64,000 nucleotides of DNA from UBA1195 sp045598025 (GTDB taxonomy: Bacteria > Bacteroidota > Bacteroidia > Bacteroidales > WCHB1-69): assembly GCA_045598025.1 (NCBI GenBank), contig JAZLLH010000061.1:1-64000 (forward strand), in the 5' to 3' direction. The notes beneath the pieces are model-generated. The model did not search any database, was not told the origin of the DNA, and saw only the letters and a list, made by a program, of their open reading frames with translations. Below, piece by piece: positions 53,237-61,362 of this stretch (within the stretch, counting starts at the first letter, position 1; every line of letters starts with the position of its first letter). A program made the translations under genes and the position numbers.

Positions 53237-53283
53237 TTTTTCTTAGAAAAATATTTAGAAATCTAAACTTTTTTCTAAGAAAT
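53237..53283. promoter_or_regulatory. Operator-like nested palindromes upstream of HTH gene
   Basis: Outer arms TTCTTAGAAAA (53240-53250) and TTTTCTAAGAA (53271-53281) enclose an inner perfect dyad TTTAGA-AA-TCTAAA (53254-53267). The half-site TTAGAAA, or its complement, thus occurs about four times in 47 bp. This fits binding by the dimeric HTH protein encoded 50 bp downstream; autoregulation is inferred. The outer arms could also fold as an RNA hairpin. Confidence 0.55.
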
Positions 53284-53332
53284 AAAAACGGACAATGAAA
53301 CTGTCTCTGTTTTACTTAATACAAATCCATCT

Positions 53333-53722
53333 ATGGAACAGAACGACATAAAAGAACGCATCTTATTATTTATCAAATCCAACGGGATCAGCATCAGTGA
53401 ATTTGAGAGGCGGATCGGAGCCGGAAACGGATATGTAAACCGATTAAAATCCGAAATCAAACCGGACCGCCTGCTGCAGATTTCTAAGAAATTTTCTATG
53501 CTGAATATGGAGTGGTTGCTGTATGGAGAGGGCGAAATGCTGCGAAAAGAGGGGGAACTCACTGCTACGGAAAACACACCGGAGTACACACCCTCATCTT
53601 GGGGAAATCTCAGAGGGAAAAGCATGAAAGAGCTGAGAGACATCATCAAGGTACAGCAGAACATCATCGAAGACTTGAACCGGGCCATCGACAATTACAA
53701 CAAAATTATCAAAATCAATTGA
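53333..53722 (+). CDS. HTH regulator, phage-repressor-like
   Basis: 129 residues, cytosolic. N-terminal helix-turn-helix (ERILLFIKSNGISISEFERRIGAGNGYVNRLKSE, near 8-41), then the phrase FSMLNMEWLLYGEGEML (53-69), typical of Bacteroidota XRE-type regulators. The C-terminal 45 residues are a charged helical segment (LRGKSMKELRDIIKVQQNIIEDLNRAIDNYN) that probably dimerises; there is no peptidase S24 domain. Divergently spaced from neighbours, with a dyad array upstream at 53237-53283 that may be its own operator. Target genes unknown; it converges with the oxidoreductase gene. Lower G+C than its neighbours. Confidence 0.78.
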   Translation: MEQNDIKERILLFIKSNGISISEFERRIGAGNGYVNRLKSEIKPDRLLQISKKFSMLNMEWLLYGEGEMLRKEGELTATENTPEYTPSSWGNLRGKSMKELRDIIKVQQNIIEDLNRAIDNYNKIIKIN

Positions 53723-53742
53723 AATGCAAATGCATTTCCGCG

Positions 53743-54726
53743 CTACAGGCGGACCTTGGTGAAACAGTCCATGATACGGTAAGCTGTTTCCAGCGCCCGA
53801 TATCCATCATCCACGGAGACTTCGCACTCTTTGTCTTCCAAGATACTCTGCACGAATAACGACAATTCGGTCTCTATGGCATTGACATGGATTTCTGATG
53901 GTTTCTCGATGAAAATCCGCTTTTTGCCCCTTCCTTCTCCCAAATCCATAATGAGGGGCATCAAATCCGCATCGTCCGCAGGAGTGTAGTCCCGCAAACG
54001 GATGATATTGGCCTCCTTGCTCTGATAATCCACCGTAATGTATGCATTTTTCTGGAAGAAGCGGGCCCTGCGCATTTTTTTGAGGGACACCCTGCTGGCT
54101 GTCAGGTTGGCCGTACATCCGTTTTCAAATTCAATGCGGGCGTTCGCAATATCGGGATTTTCCGTAATCACGGCCACCCCACTGGCACTGATGTGCCGGA
54201 TAGGGGAATGAACCATGTGCAGCACAATGTCAATATCGTGGATCATCAGATCCAAAACAACAGAGACATCGGTGCCACGCGGATTGAATTCCGCCAGCCG
54301 GTGGCATTCGACAAACATCGGGTTTTCAATAAACTTACGAGCTTCCAAAAAAGCATCATTGAATCGTTCCACATGACCAATCTGCACCTTCAGACCATGT
54401 TCTTTGGAATAACGCAGAATTTCCTCTGCTTCGGGCATGGTAGCCGTAATCGGCTTTTCGATGAAAACGTGACGCCCCGTCTGAAGAGCTTTCATGGCCG
54501 ATGCGTGATGATTGAGGGTAGGAGTGACAATGTCGATGGCATCACATTTTTCCAACAGATCTTCCATCTTTTCAAAAACAGGAATCCCATAATCGGCCGA
54601 CACAGCCGCTGCATTGACAGCATCCGTATCGTAAAAACCCACCAACTCCGTATTTCTGATATTTTTCCAGCATTTGATATGGATTTTCCCCAAATGTCCG
54701 GCTCCCAAGACTCCTATCTTCAACAT
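53743..54726 (-). CDS. Gfo/Idh/MocA-family oxidoreductase
   Basis: 327-residue NAD(P)-dependent dehydrogenase. Rossmann loop LGAGHLGKIHIKCWK at 6-20, catalytic-lysine block IEKPITATMPEAEEIL near 92-107 (EKP), and the DLMIHDIDIVLHMVHSPI region near 165-182 (H-D-I-D). The C-terminal alpha/beta domain is complete. No signal peptide is visible, so it is cytosolic; many family members act on sugars, but the substrate is not readable here. It ends 20 bp from the HTH gene and begins divergently from pcm. Confidence 0.88.
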   Translation of the reverse strand: MLKIGVLGAGHLGKIHIKCWKNIRNTELVGFYDTDAVNAAAVSADYGIPVFEKMEDLLEKCDAIDIVTPTLNHHASAMKALQTGRHVFIEKPITATMPEAEEILRYSKEHGLKVQIGHVERFNDAFLEARKFIENPMFVECHRLAEFNPRGTDVSVVLDLMIHDIDIVLHMVHSPIRHISASGVAVITENPDIANARIEFENGCTANLTASRVSLKKMRRARFFQKNAYITVDYQSKEANIIRLRDYTPADDADLMPLIMDLGEGRGKKRIFIEKPSEIHVNAIETELSLFVQSILEDKECEVSVDDGYRALETAYRIMDCFTKVRL

Positions 54727-54791
54727 GACTTTCTTTTATTAAAATGAATGAAAAAATAACGGAGGTGCGGATTTTTTATTGCAAAAAATGC

Positions 54792-54799
54792 TACTTTTG
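54792..54799 (+). promoter_or_regulatory. Promoter -7 box of pcm
   Basis: TACTTTTG followed by CC, 20 bp upstream of the pcm ATG at 54820. Confidence 0.7.
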
Positions 54800-54819
54800 C
54801 CGTTAAAAAACAGACCCGA

Positions 54820-55467
54820 ATGACCGACAGCGAAAAAGACATCGGAAGAAGACGCCGGATGGTACAGGAATTGAAAGAAAAAGGCATCTGCAGCGAGGAA
54901 GTGCTGCAAGCTTTTCTCCAGGTTCCACGGCACTGTTTCGTGCCCTCTTTTCTGTACGCACATGCATATGAAGACCACGCCCTCCCCATTGCCTGCGGTC
55001 AGACCATTTCCCAACCTTCGACCGTGGCCCGGCAGACCCAACTGTTGGAAGTACGTCCCAAACAGAAAATATTGGAAATTGGTACGGGCACGGGATTCCA
55101 GGCCGCCATCCTCAAAGCCATGGGTGCCTATGTGTACAGCGTGGAGCGGCAAGCCGACCTCTACCGGGAAACCGGAAACCGCCTGCGGGAACTGCACATC
55201 AGCATCGCCATGAAGCATGCCGACGGATACAGAGGATGGAAGGAATTTGCTCCGTTTGACCGCATACTGCTGACCTGCGCCGTCCCGGAAGTGCCGCAGG
55301 AGTTGTTGGAACAGCTCAAACCGGGAGGCATCTTGCTGGCACCTGTCGGCCAGAAAATGCAGACCATGACAAAAATTGTCCGTGACGAACACTCGGAAAC
55401 AATCGTTACCACGCACGGAACATTTCAATTTGTACCTATGCTTCAGGACAAAACATTCCTGAAATAA
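54820..55467 (+). CDS. pcm: Protein-L-isoaspartate O-methyltransferase
   Basis: Repairs aged proteins by methylating L-isoaspartyl residues with SAM. 215 residues, family length. The family block HALPIACGQTISQPSTVARQTQLL (53-76) has S64 at the expected active-site position; SAM-binding ILEIGTGTGFQAAIL (84-98) and the PGGILLAPVG region near 165 follow. No signal peptide, so cytosolic. Alone after its own promoter box; divergent from the oxidoreductase gene. Confidence 0.95.
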   Translation: MTDSEKDIGRRRRMVQELKEKGICSEEVLQAFLQVPRHCFVPSFLYAHAYEDHALPIACGQTISQPSTVARQTQLLEVRPKQKILEIGTGTGFQAAILKAMGAYVYSVERQADLYRETGNRLRELHISIAMKHADGYRGWKEFAPFDRILLTCAVPEVPQELLEQLKPGGILLAPVGQKMQTMTKIVRDEHSETIVTTHGTFQFVPMLQDKTFLK

Positions 55468-55506
55468 AAAATCGCACACACCTATCGCCCGCATCCATAT
55501 TTTATC

Positions 55507-55531
55507 TACTTTTGCACGCCCTAACGGGCGT
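55507..55531 (+). promoter_or_regulatory. Promoter -7 box and leader hairpin of DUF5606 gene
   Basis: TACTTTTG at 55507-55514, followed at 55516-55531 by a perfect ACGCCC-TAAC-GGGCGT hairpin that begins next to the expected transcription start. Such a hairpin at the very 5' end would stabilise the mRNA or bind a regulator. Confidence 0.55.
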
Positions 55532-55559
55532 TTGACAAATTCGAAAAACACAAGTTCAG

Positions 55560-55961
55560 ATGAGTTACAAAGAAATTCTTACTATTTCCGGTAAAAGCGG
55601 ACTTTTCAAATTGGTATCCAGAAGCAAAAACAGCGCCATCATCGAATCGGTCACTGAGCACACCCGAATGCCGCTGTTCATGTCGAACAAAGCCAGTACG
55701 CTGGAAGAAATCTATTTGTTTACCGAAGAGGGAAACATCCCTTTGAAAGAAGTGTTGAAACGCATTCACAACCATGCCCAGGGCGGCAAAGCCATTGATC
55801 CCAAATCTCCTGAAAACGAAATCAGAAGCTATATGGAAGCCGTCATTCCCGAATACGATAGGGAAAGGGTTCATTTTTCCGATATGAAACGCCTCTTTTC
55901 ATGGTACAATATCCTTCAGGAAAACGAATTGCTGGATTTGGAAGAAGAAAAACAGGACTAA
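55560..55961 (+). CDS. DUF5606 family protein
   Basis: 133 residues, no signal peptide. The start YKEILTISGKSGLFKLVSRSKNSAIIESV is the hallmark of this Bacteroidota family; a second helical part contains IHNHAQGGKAIDPKSPENEIRSYMEAVIPEYDRERV and YNILQENELLDLEEEK. Function is not known to me. Small, acidic at its C-terminus, cytosolic. Single transcript with its own TACTTTTG box and 5' hairpin; lies just ahead of the dNK-kdsB run. Confidence 0.85.
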   Translation: MSYKEILTISGKSGLFKLVSRSKNSAIIESVTEHTRMPLFMSNKASTLEEIYLFTEEGNIPLKEVLKRIHNHAQGGKAIDPKSPENEIRSYMEAVIPEYDRERVHFSDMKRLFSWYNILQENELLDLEEEKQD

Positions 55962-56006
55962 CCTAAATTTATTTCCTTCTTCCTTTTTTCGTATTGTGAA
56001 TTTGTT

Positions 56007-56014
56007 TAACTTTG
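56007..56014 (+). promoter_or_regulatory. Promoter -7 box of deoxynucleoside kinase operon
   Basis: TAACTTTG followed by CG, a TAnnTTTG-type element that would give a leader of about 130 bases before the ATG at 56149. Confidence 0.55.
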
Positions 56015-56075
56015 CGGACAAAGACAAAAGAAGTGCCTATATCCGTAAGTTCTTGGTTTTCTGAATGTAGCGGAT

Positions 56076-56106
56076 GGGAATCGTATGTATTCCCCAGTCT
56101 TTTTTT
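56076..56106 (+). promoter_or_regulatory. Possible attenuator hairpin in the dNK leader
   Basis: GGGAAT (56076-56081), 7-base loop, ATTCCC (56089-56094), then 5 bases and a run of seven Ts (56100-56106). It lies in the long leader of the kinase gene. The stem is short, so the call is weak. Confidence 0.35.
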
Positions 56107-56148
56107 GCCGGGACAGATTATTTTTTGAAACCTTTAAATATCAAAAGC

Positions 56149-56826
56149 ATGCACATTGCTATCGCAGGCAACATCGGATCCGGGAAAACGACGCTGACCC
56201 AGTTGCTGGCCAAACACTACAATTGGATTCCTCAATATGAGGATGCCGACACCAATCCTTACCTGACCAGTTTTTATGAAGACATGCAGCGATGGTCTTT
56301 CAATCTTCAGGTTTTCTTTTTGAACACCCGTTTCCGTCACATCATTGACATACACCGGCAGAAAAAATCCGTCGTTCAGGACAGGACCATCTATGAGGAT
56401 GCCTATATTTTTGCCCCCAACCTCCACGAGATGGGACTGATGTCTTCCCGTGACTTCAACAATTATCTTTCGCTGTTCGAGATGATAGATTCCTTCATAC
56501 AGGCCCCGGACCTGCTGATTTACCTGAAGGCGGACATTTCCACTCTGGTGTCGCAGATTCAAAAAAGAGGACGCCCCTACGAAGACCTGATACGCCTGGA
56601 TTATTTGAAAAACCTGAATGAGCGCTATAACCATTGGGCAGAGAATTACAACAAGGGCAAGATATTGATAATCAATGTTGACGAAATAAAATTTTCCGAA
56701 AACAAGGACGATTTAGGGTACATTATCAACCAGATTGATGCCGAATTGTTCGGACTTTTTACCGGAGAAAAAGAAGAGGCCGTTCCTGAAAACAAAGCAA
56801 AAAAAACTTCAAAGAAAACGAAATGA
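56149..56826 (+). CDS. Deoxynucleoside kinase
   Basis: 225 residues; phosphorylates deoxynucleosides for salvage. P-loop GNIGSGKTTLTQLLAKHY from residue 7, then EDADTNPYLTSFYEDMQRWSFNLQVFFLN and the DRTIYEDAYIFAPNLHEMGLMS (DRS-like) motif near 83-104, and the lid RGRPYEDLIRLDYLKNLNERY. It resembles bacterial dGK/dAK-like kinases, as in Gram-positives; specificity cannot be set. The charged, Lys-rich tail ENKAKKTSKKTK ends it. ATG 56149 is used because an in-frame ATG at 56074 lies in the hairpin region and adds non-family sequence. Its end overlaps kdsB by 4 bases (ATGA). Confidence 0.9.
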   Translation: MHIAIAGNIGSGKTTLTQLLAKHYNWIPQYEDADTNPYLTSFYEDMQRWSFNLQVFFLNTRFRHIIDIHRQKKSVVQDRTIYEDAYIFAPNLHEMGLMSSRDFNNYLSLFEMIDSFIQAPDLLIYLKADISTLVSQIQKRGRPYEDLIRLDYLKNLNERYNHWAENYNKGKILIINVDEIKFSENKDDLGYIINQIDAELFGLFTGEKEEAVPENKAKKTSKKTK

Positions 56827-57578
56827 AATATATTGGAATCATACCGGCCCGTTTCCAATCTTCCCGCTTTCCCGGGAAACCGCTTTGCCGTATCGGAGAA
56901 AAGACGATGATTGAACACGTCTACACTCAGGTGCGGAAAGTTACTGAACTGGAAAGAGTCATTGTGGCCACCGATCATCCGGATATTGAAGCCTGCGTAC
57001 GTTCCTTCGGAGGAGAGGTCTGCATGACCTCCACCAGTCACCGCTCCGGAACAGACCGCTGTGCAGAAGTGTATCGGAACCTTTCCGAAGCATTTCCGGC
57101 CAAGGACACCACCGTCATCAACATACAGGGAGATGAACCTTTCATACAGCCCGGACAGATTCAGGAAATCATCCGGTGCATGGAAAATTCGGAAGCCGCA
57201 TTGGCAACGCTGCTGCAAATCATTGACGAACCCGAGATGATTGCCAATCCCAATGTGGTGAAAGCGACCCGTTCCATTGACGGATACGCATTGTATTTCA
57301 GTCGTTTCCCTATCCCTTATCTGCGTTCAGGAAAAAAGGAAGGCCAGGTATTCTACAAACACATCGGGATGTACGCCTACCGGGCAGATGTACTGCAGCA
57401 AATTGTCGCACTCCCCGCTTCTTCCTTAGAGACAGCCGAAAGCCTGGAGCAACTCCGCTGGTTGGAAAACGGCTTCCGCATTGCGACCGGCATCACCGAA
57501 TACCAGACCAGCATTTCCATTGACACACCAGACGATCTGAAAAAAGCCATCGCATACGAAAAACAAATACACCCATGA
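56823..57578 (+). CDS. kdsB: 3-deoxy-manno-octulosonate cytidylyltransferase
   Basis: Activates Kdo as CMP-Kdo for LPS inner-core synthesis, in the cytosol. 251 residues, normal length. Signature PARFQSSRFPGKPLCRIG at 8-25, HRSGTDRCAEV near 78-88, INIQGDEPFIQPGQI near 99-113 and RFPIPYLRSGKK near 161-172. Start ATG 56823 overlaps the kinase stop as ATGA, and its stop TGA overlaps the next ATG at 57575 in the same way, so three genes are coupled. Confidence 0.97.
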   Translation: MKYIGIIPARFQSSRFPGKPLCRIGEKTMIEHVYTQVRKVTELERVIVATDHPDIEACVRSFGGEVCMTSTSHRSGTDRCAEVYRNLSEAFPAKDTTVINIQGDEPFIQPGQIQEIIRCMENSEAALATLLQIIDEPEMIANPNVVKATRSIDGYALYFSRFPIPYLRSGKKEGQVFYKHIGMYAYRADVLQQIVALPASSLETAESLEQLRWLENGFRIATGITEYQTSISIDTPDDLKKAIAYEKQIHP

Positions 57579-58849
57579 TTGCAACCATCAAGGAATACCT
57601 GATAAAAAACAAAGAAATCCGAATCGAAGGGCTCGGCAAATTGTACATACAATACGATGAAGCAGCCATACACCCTATTCTCAACACTTTCACGCCTCCC
57701 GGATACTATGTCCACTTCAAGGCGGATGAACGGGAATTGGGAACCGATTTTGCGGATTACGTAGCCCAAAAGGAAAGCATCACCTTCTCCGAAGCATGTG
57801 ACCGGATTGAAAAATGGGTCAACCACATGCATGAGGAACTGATTGAAAACAAAAGTTTTGAATTGGGGCACATGGGAACTTTCAGCAAAGGCAATGTGGA
57901 ATTGGAATTCACCAGCGCCCTGGATGCCGAACTTTCTCCAAAATCGTACGGGCTTCCCGTATTTTCCGCCCGCAGGGAAAAGCCTGTAACGACTCCGATT
58001 TTCACAAATCCTGTCATCGAAAAACCAATCCAAACCATGATAGAAGAAAAACCTTCAGAACCCGAAACCGACAAATCACAGGAAACACCTGACACACCTG
58101 ACGCATGTGAGACTTCCGCCCCAGCCACGACCGAAACGGAACGGCAACCGGAACAGGAACCGGAACAGGTATTTGAACAGCCATCCGAACCGGAACAACC
58201 CGCACAGGAAACCGTAGAGGAAGCGGTCCAAGAGGAAATTCCTGACACAAAACCTGTTGAAGAAGTTTCCCCTGAAAATGAAGCCAACCACATCGATAAC
58301 AAAGAAGAAGAAACAGAATCCGAATCTCCCAAAAAGAAAAGACATGTGGGGAAAATCCTTTTCTACATTTTTGTCATATTGCTGCTGCTGTGCATAATCG
58401 GCATAGGAATCTACGCCTTTGTCCGCCCGGCCGAATTCATTGAAAAGAAGGATATGTGCGTTCGCTTCGCAACTTCTCTGTTCTCCAAAGATACGGATGC
58501 TGACGCTGCCGTCATGGATTCCGAGGAAGAAATCCTTCCTGAAAACGAAGAATCTGAAGAATATATGGAAACAGATACCATGCCCACAGAGGAAATCCTT
58601 TCCGAAAACACATCAGAAGCAATTCCCGCCAACTGCTACCTCATTATCGGAGGTTTCAGTAAAGCGGAAAATGCAGACCGTCTGGTTTCCAGCCTCAAAT
58701 CCGAATATCCCAACGTATCCAACCTCGGACTGAATGCCAAAGGCACCCTACACATGGTGGGAATAGGTCCCCTGACGCGTGCAGAATCCGAACAGCTCCA
58801 ATCCGCCTTGAACAGCACTTACGATGGATGCTGGATACTGGAAAAATAA
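57575..58849 (+). CDS. HU-CCDC81-like and SPOR domain protein, single-pass membrane
   Basis: 424 residues. N-terminal part has two bacterial CCDC81-like HU domains (about 1-55, IATIKEYLIKNKEIRIEG; and 60-130, ITFSEACDRIEKWVNHMHEELIENKSFELGHMGTF), predicted cytosolic and related to DNA-binding HU folds. Residues 150-255 are low-complexity Pro/Glu-rich (PEQEPEQ units), then a TM segment near 259-281 (ILFYIFVILLLLCIIGIGIYAFV), and a periplasmic C-terminal SPOR domain from about 350 (ANCYLIIGGFSKAENADRLV) that in other bacteria binds denuded peptidoglycan at the division septum. So it may link chromosome and septum; this is inference. Coupled to kdsB by ATGA. Confidence 0.88.
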   Translation: MIATIKEYLIKNKEIRIEGLGKLYIQYDEAAIHPILNTFTPPGYYVHFKADERELGTDFADYVAQKESITFSEACDRIEKWVNHMHEELIENKSFELGHMGTFSKGNVELEFTSALDAELSPKSYGLPVFSARREKPVTTPIFTNPVIEKPIQTMIEEKPSEPETDKSQETPDTPDACETSAPATTETERQPEQEPEQVFEQPSEPEQPAQETVEEAVQEEIPDTKPVEEVSPENEANHIDNKEEETESESPKKKRHVGKILFYIFVILLLLCIIGIGIYAFVRPAEFIEKKDMCVRFATSLFSKDTDADAAVMDSEEEILPENEESEEYMETDTMPTEEILSENTSEAIPANCYLIIGGFSKAENADRLVSSLKSEYPNVSNLGLNAKGTLHMVGIGPLTRAESEQLQSALNSTYDGCWILEK

Positions 58850-58870
58850 CAATAAATAATATATACTCTT

Positions 58871-59002
58871 ATGAAAAAAGTTATCATTATCGCTCTTTTC
58901 TCTATCACGCTGATAGGCATAGCAGCTGCCTGCAACACATACCAACGTTGCCCGGCCTACACACAGGATACGACCACTCAGACAGAATGCGACAGGATCT
59001 GA
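58871..59002 (+). CDS. Small lipoprotein
   Basis: 43 residues, too short to be called by usual length cut-offs. ATG 58871: MKKVIIIALFSITLIGIAAAC, with a lipobox Cys21 after a hydrophobic stretch, then a short tail NTYQRCPAYTQDTTTQTECD holding three more Cys-Pro/Cys features (NTYQRCPAYT). It ends at 59002 and its 3' end overlaps the next gene's ATG (58987) by 16 bases, as expected for coupled genes. Similar short lipoproteins with CxxxxRCP occur ahead of outer-membrane genes in Bacteroidota; I cannot assign a role. Confidence 0.7.
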   Translation: MKKVIIIALFSITLIGIAAACNTYQRCPAYTQDTTTQTECDRI

Positions 59003-59745
59003 TCCTGATTTTATGTCTGGGGCTGCTGTCTGCAGGTGTACGGACCCATGCCCAAAACATCGACATCGGGGAAACTGAGGTCGGACAGCTCCGGCAGCGT
59101 GCATATTCCGGATATGTTTCTTTCCGCACGGACGGAGGCGGATTGGGATTCCGGCATGAACGGCAGAAATCCATTATCTGGGAAAGAGGATGGAGCACGG
59201 AGATTTCTTTCCACCATGATCCGAAGGAGAAAAAGAGTGTCTCTATCTTCAGCAATGCGTCCCACGGATTCCCATACGGAAAACTGAATCGGGTGTTTCA
59301 ATGGAGGACGGACTACGGAATAGTGCGTACTTTGAACCACAAACCCTATTGGGGAGGAGTCAGCATCGGAGGCTATGCATCCGGAGGTATCGTGATGGGA
59401 ATCACATGGCCTGTCTGCTTGAAAATTTGGGAGATGGACGAGTCGGGAGACATCATTCTGCATACGGAAGCCTATCATCCGGAGAAGCACAATCTGAACA
59501 ACATTTATGATGGAGACTCGCCTTTCCGGGGAATGAAACAAATGAAGCTGCATCCGGGACTGCATCTGCACTCAGGACTGCGGATGGACTTCAGCAACAA
59601 CGAGGCCATCTCACTTGCATTGGACGTGGGCATCAATGCTGATGTTTACATTATTCCTATAGAGATAATGGCCTACCAGAAACCCGATCGTTTCCTGATC
59701 AACGGGTACGTCAACATAGCCTTCGGCAGACGTCTTGCCCGATGA
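58987..59745 (+). CDS. Outer-membrane-type exported protein of unknown function
   Basis: 252 residues from ATG 58987. Signal peptide MRQDLILILCLGLLSAGVRTHAQ. The remainder has a beta-barrel-like alternation with many aromatic ends (YWGGVSIGGYASGGIVMGITWPV, SLALDVGINADVYIIPIEI, final NGYVNIAFGRRLAR). A longer in-frame ORF starting at 58828 overlaps the HU-SPOR gene and has no signal, so it is not used. Not a family I can name. It overlaps the small lipoprotein by 16 bp and lies 40 bp ahead of the OstA-like gene, which suggests envelope assembly, but that is only context. Confidence 0.7.
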   Translation: MRQDLILILCLGLLSAGVRTHAQNIDIGETEVGQLRQRAYSGYVSFRTDGGGLGFRHERQKSIIWERGWSTEISFHHDPKEKKSVSIFSNASHGFPYGKLNRVFQWRTDYGIVRTLNHKPYWGGVSIGGYASGGIVMGITWPVCLKIWEMDESGDIILHTEAYHPEKHNLNNIYDGDSPFRGMKQMKLHPGLHLHSGLRMDFSNNEAISLALDVGINADVYIIPIEIMAYQKPDRFLINGYVNIAFGRRLAR

Positions 59746-59784
59746 CAATAGCACGAAATGGCGGCATACTTTCAATTCTACAAC

Positions 59785-61362
59785 ATGCAGAGAAATAAAA
59801 TGACTTTGATTCGACGACTGATAGTGATAACGTGTTCCATCTTTCTGATTGGAGGGGAAGTTACAGCACAGAAGCATTCGCCCATACAGTGCTCGGCCGA
59901 TCTGCTCCAATATGACCAAGACCTCATGGAAGACATACAGGTTTTTACCGGGAATGTGGTTTTCCGGCACGAAGGCAGCATCGGCTATGCCGACACCGTT
60001 TTCTACAATCGGCAAACCAACACCCTGGATGCCTTCGGAAAAGAAATCATCATCCATATCAATGATTCCACCCATCTATATGGACGCTGTCTGCATTATG
60101 ACGGAGAAAGTCGCATTGCCACCATTGATCGGGATGTCATGCTGTTTGACAATTATAGCGTACTATATACGGACCGCATGGTATTCTATCGGGATGAGAA
60201 CATGGCGGAATATACCTGCGGAGGAAAAATCGTCAACGACAGTGCTACCATGACCAGCCATAAAGCCCGGTATTTCACGAATACCAGCACGGCCCATTTC
60301 CAAGAGGATGTCCATATCCTCCATCCGGATTTCGATATGCAGACAGATTCTCTCCTTTACAATACAGCCCAAAAAACGGCCCATTTCATCACATTCACCA
60401 CCATGCATTCCGACAGCAGCACCATCTATTGCAAAGACGGGTGGTTTGACACCCAACGGAAGACGGCCGAATTCTACCAAAATGCCCAAATCTATTCCGA
60501 GGGCATGCTGCTGACAGGCGACACCATTCACTATGACCATAGCGTGGAATGCGGATGGGTCCGATCCAACGCCTGCCTGCTGGATACAGCAGAGCACCAT
60601 AGCGTCAGCGGAGACTATCTCGAATATAACGGCCGGGAGAACTGCGCCTTTGCTACGCAGCATGCCATGCTGTCGTATGTCGGAGAAACAGATACGCTCT
60701 TTCTTCATGCTGACACCCTTTGGGCTGATTTGGACACTACCCGTCATCTGAAGGCAGCATCCGCCTATCCTGGCGTTCGATTTTTCCGCAAGGACTTTCA
60801 GGGACGCTGCGGCAGATTGGACTATTGGGTAGCTGATTCCATGGCCCAAATGAGTGAGGCTCCGCTGCTGTGGACGGATTCCAACCAGATTCTGGCCGAC
60901 ACCGTCCGTATCTTTATTCAGAATCAGGAGCCCAAAGAAGCACACTTGCTCCACCATGCCTTCGTCAGCGAGAATGTGCTGGAAGAATCTCATTTCAATC
61001 AGGTGAAAGGAGAGACCATGTATGTGTATTTCAAAGAAAATCACCTGGATTATGCCTTAGTCGAAAACGAAGCGTCCTGCCTGTACTACATTCAGGAGAA
61101 AGACTCTTCTCTGATAGGAGTGCACAAAGCCGAGGCCGAACGCATGCGCATCTTTTTCGAGGACGACGAAATCTCGTCCATCACTTTTTACCGCAAAATC
61201 AAGGGGGAATTCGGGCCAGAGGCCCAAAAACAGGAAGAACGCCTTCTGCCGGAATTCATTTGGCTGAGCAGCATCCGACCGAAGGAAAAATCAGATATCT
61301 TCCAAGCGGACCATCATCAGCCCGTCCTACGGGAAAACAACGACAATGACGAAGATGAGTAA
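59785..61362 (+). CDS. OstA/LptA-like exported protein
   Basis: 525 residues from ATG 59785 (ATG 59800 is also possible). Signal peptide MTLIRRLIVITCSIFLIGGEVTAQ. The protein is made of repeats of the OstA-like N-terminal fold, a beta-jellyroll that in LptA and LptD carries LPS: FTGNVVFRHEGSIGYADTVFYNRQTNTLDAFG, then YSVLYTDRMVFYRDENMAEYTCGG and QTDSLLYNTAQKTAHF. These repeats carry the pattern LLYxxxxxTAxF. LPS-transport role is inferred from fold only. Its 3' end overlaps the ABC ATPase gene by 17 bases, which supports joint expression; that protein is, however, of the oligopeptide-import type. Confidence 0.82.
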   Translation: MQRNKMTLIRRLIVITCSIFLIGGEVTAQKHSPIQCSADLLQYDQDLMEDIQVFTGNVVFRHEGSIGYADTVFYNRQTNTLDAFGKEIIIHINDSTHLYGRCLHYDGESRIATIDRDVMLFDNYSVLYTDRMVFYRDENMAEYTCGGKIVNDSATMTSHKARYFTNTSTAHFQEDVHILHPDFDMQTDSLLYNTAQKTAHFITFTTMHSDSSTIYCKDGWFDTQRKTAEFYQNAQIYSEGMLLTGDTIHYDHSVECGWVRSNACLLDTAEHHSVSGDYLEYNGRENCAFATQHAMLSYVGETDTLFLHADTLWADLDTTRHLKAASAYPGVRFFRKDFQGRCGRLDYWVADSMAQMSEAPLLWTDSNQILADTVRIFIQNQEPKEAHLLHHAFVSENVLEESHFNQVKGETMYVYFKENHLDYALVENEASCLYYIQEKDSSLIGVHKAEAERMRIFFEDDEISSITFYRKIKGEFGPEAQKQEERLLPEFIWLSSIRPKEKSDIFQADHHQPVLRENNDNDEDE

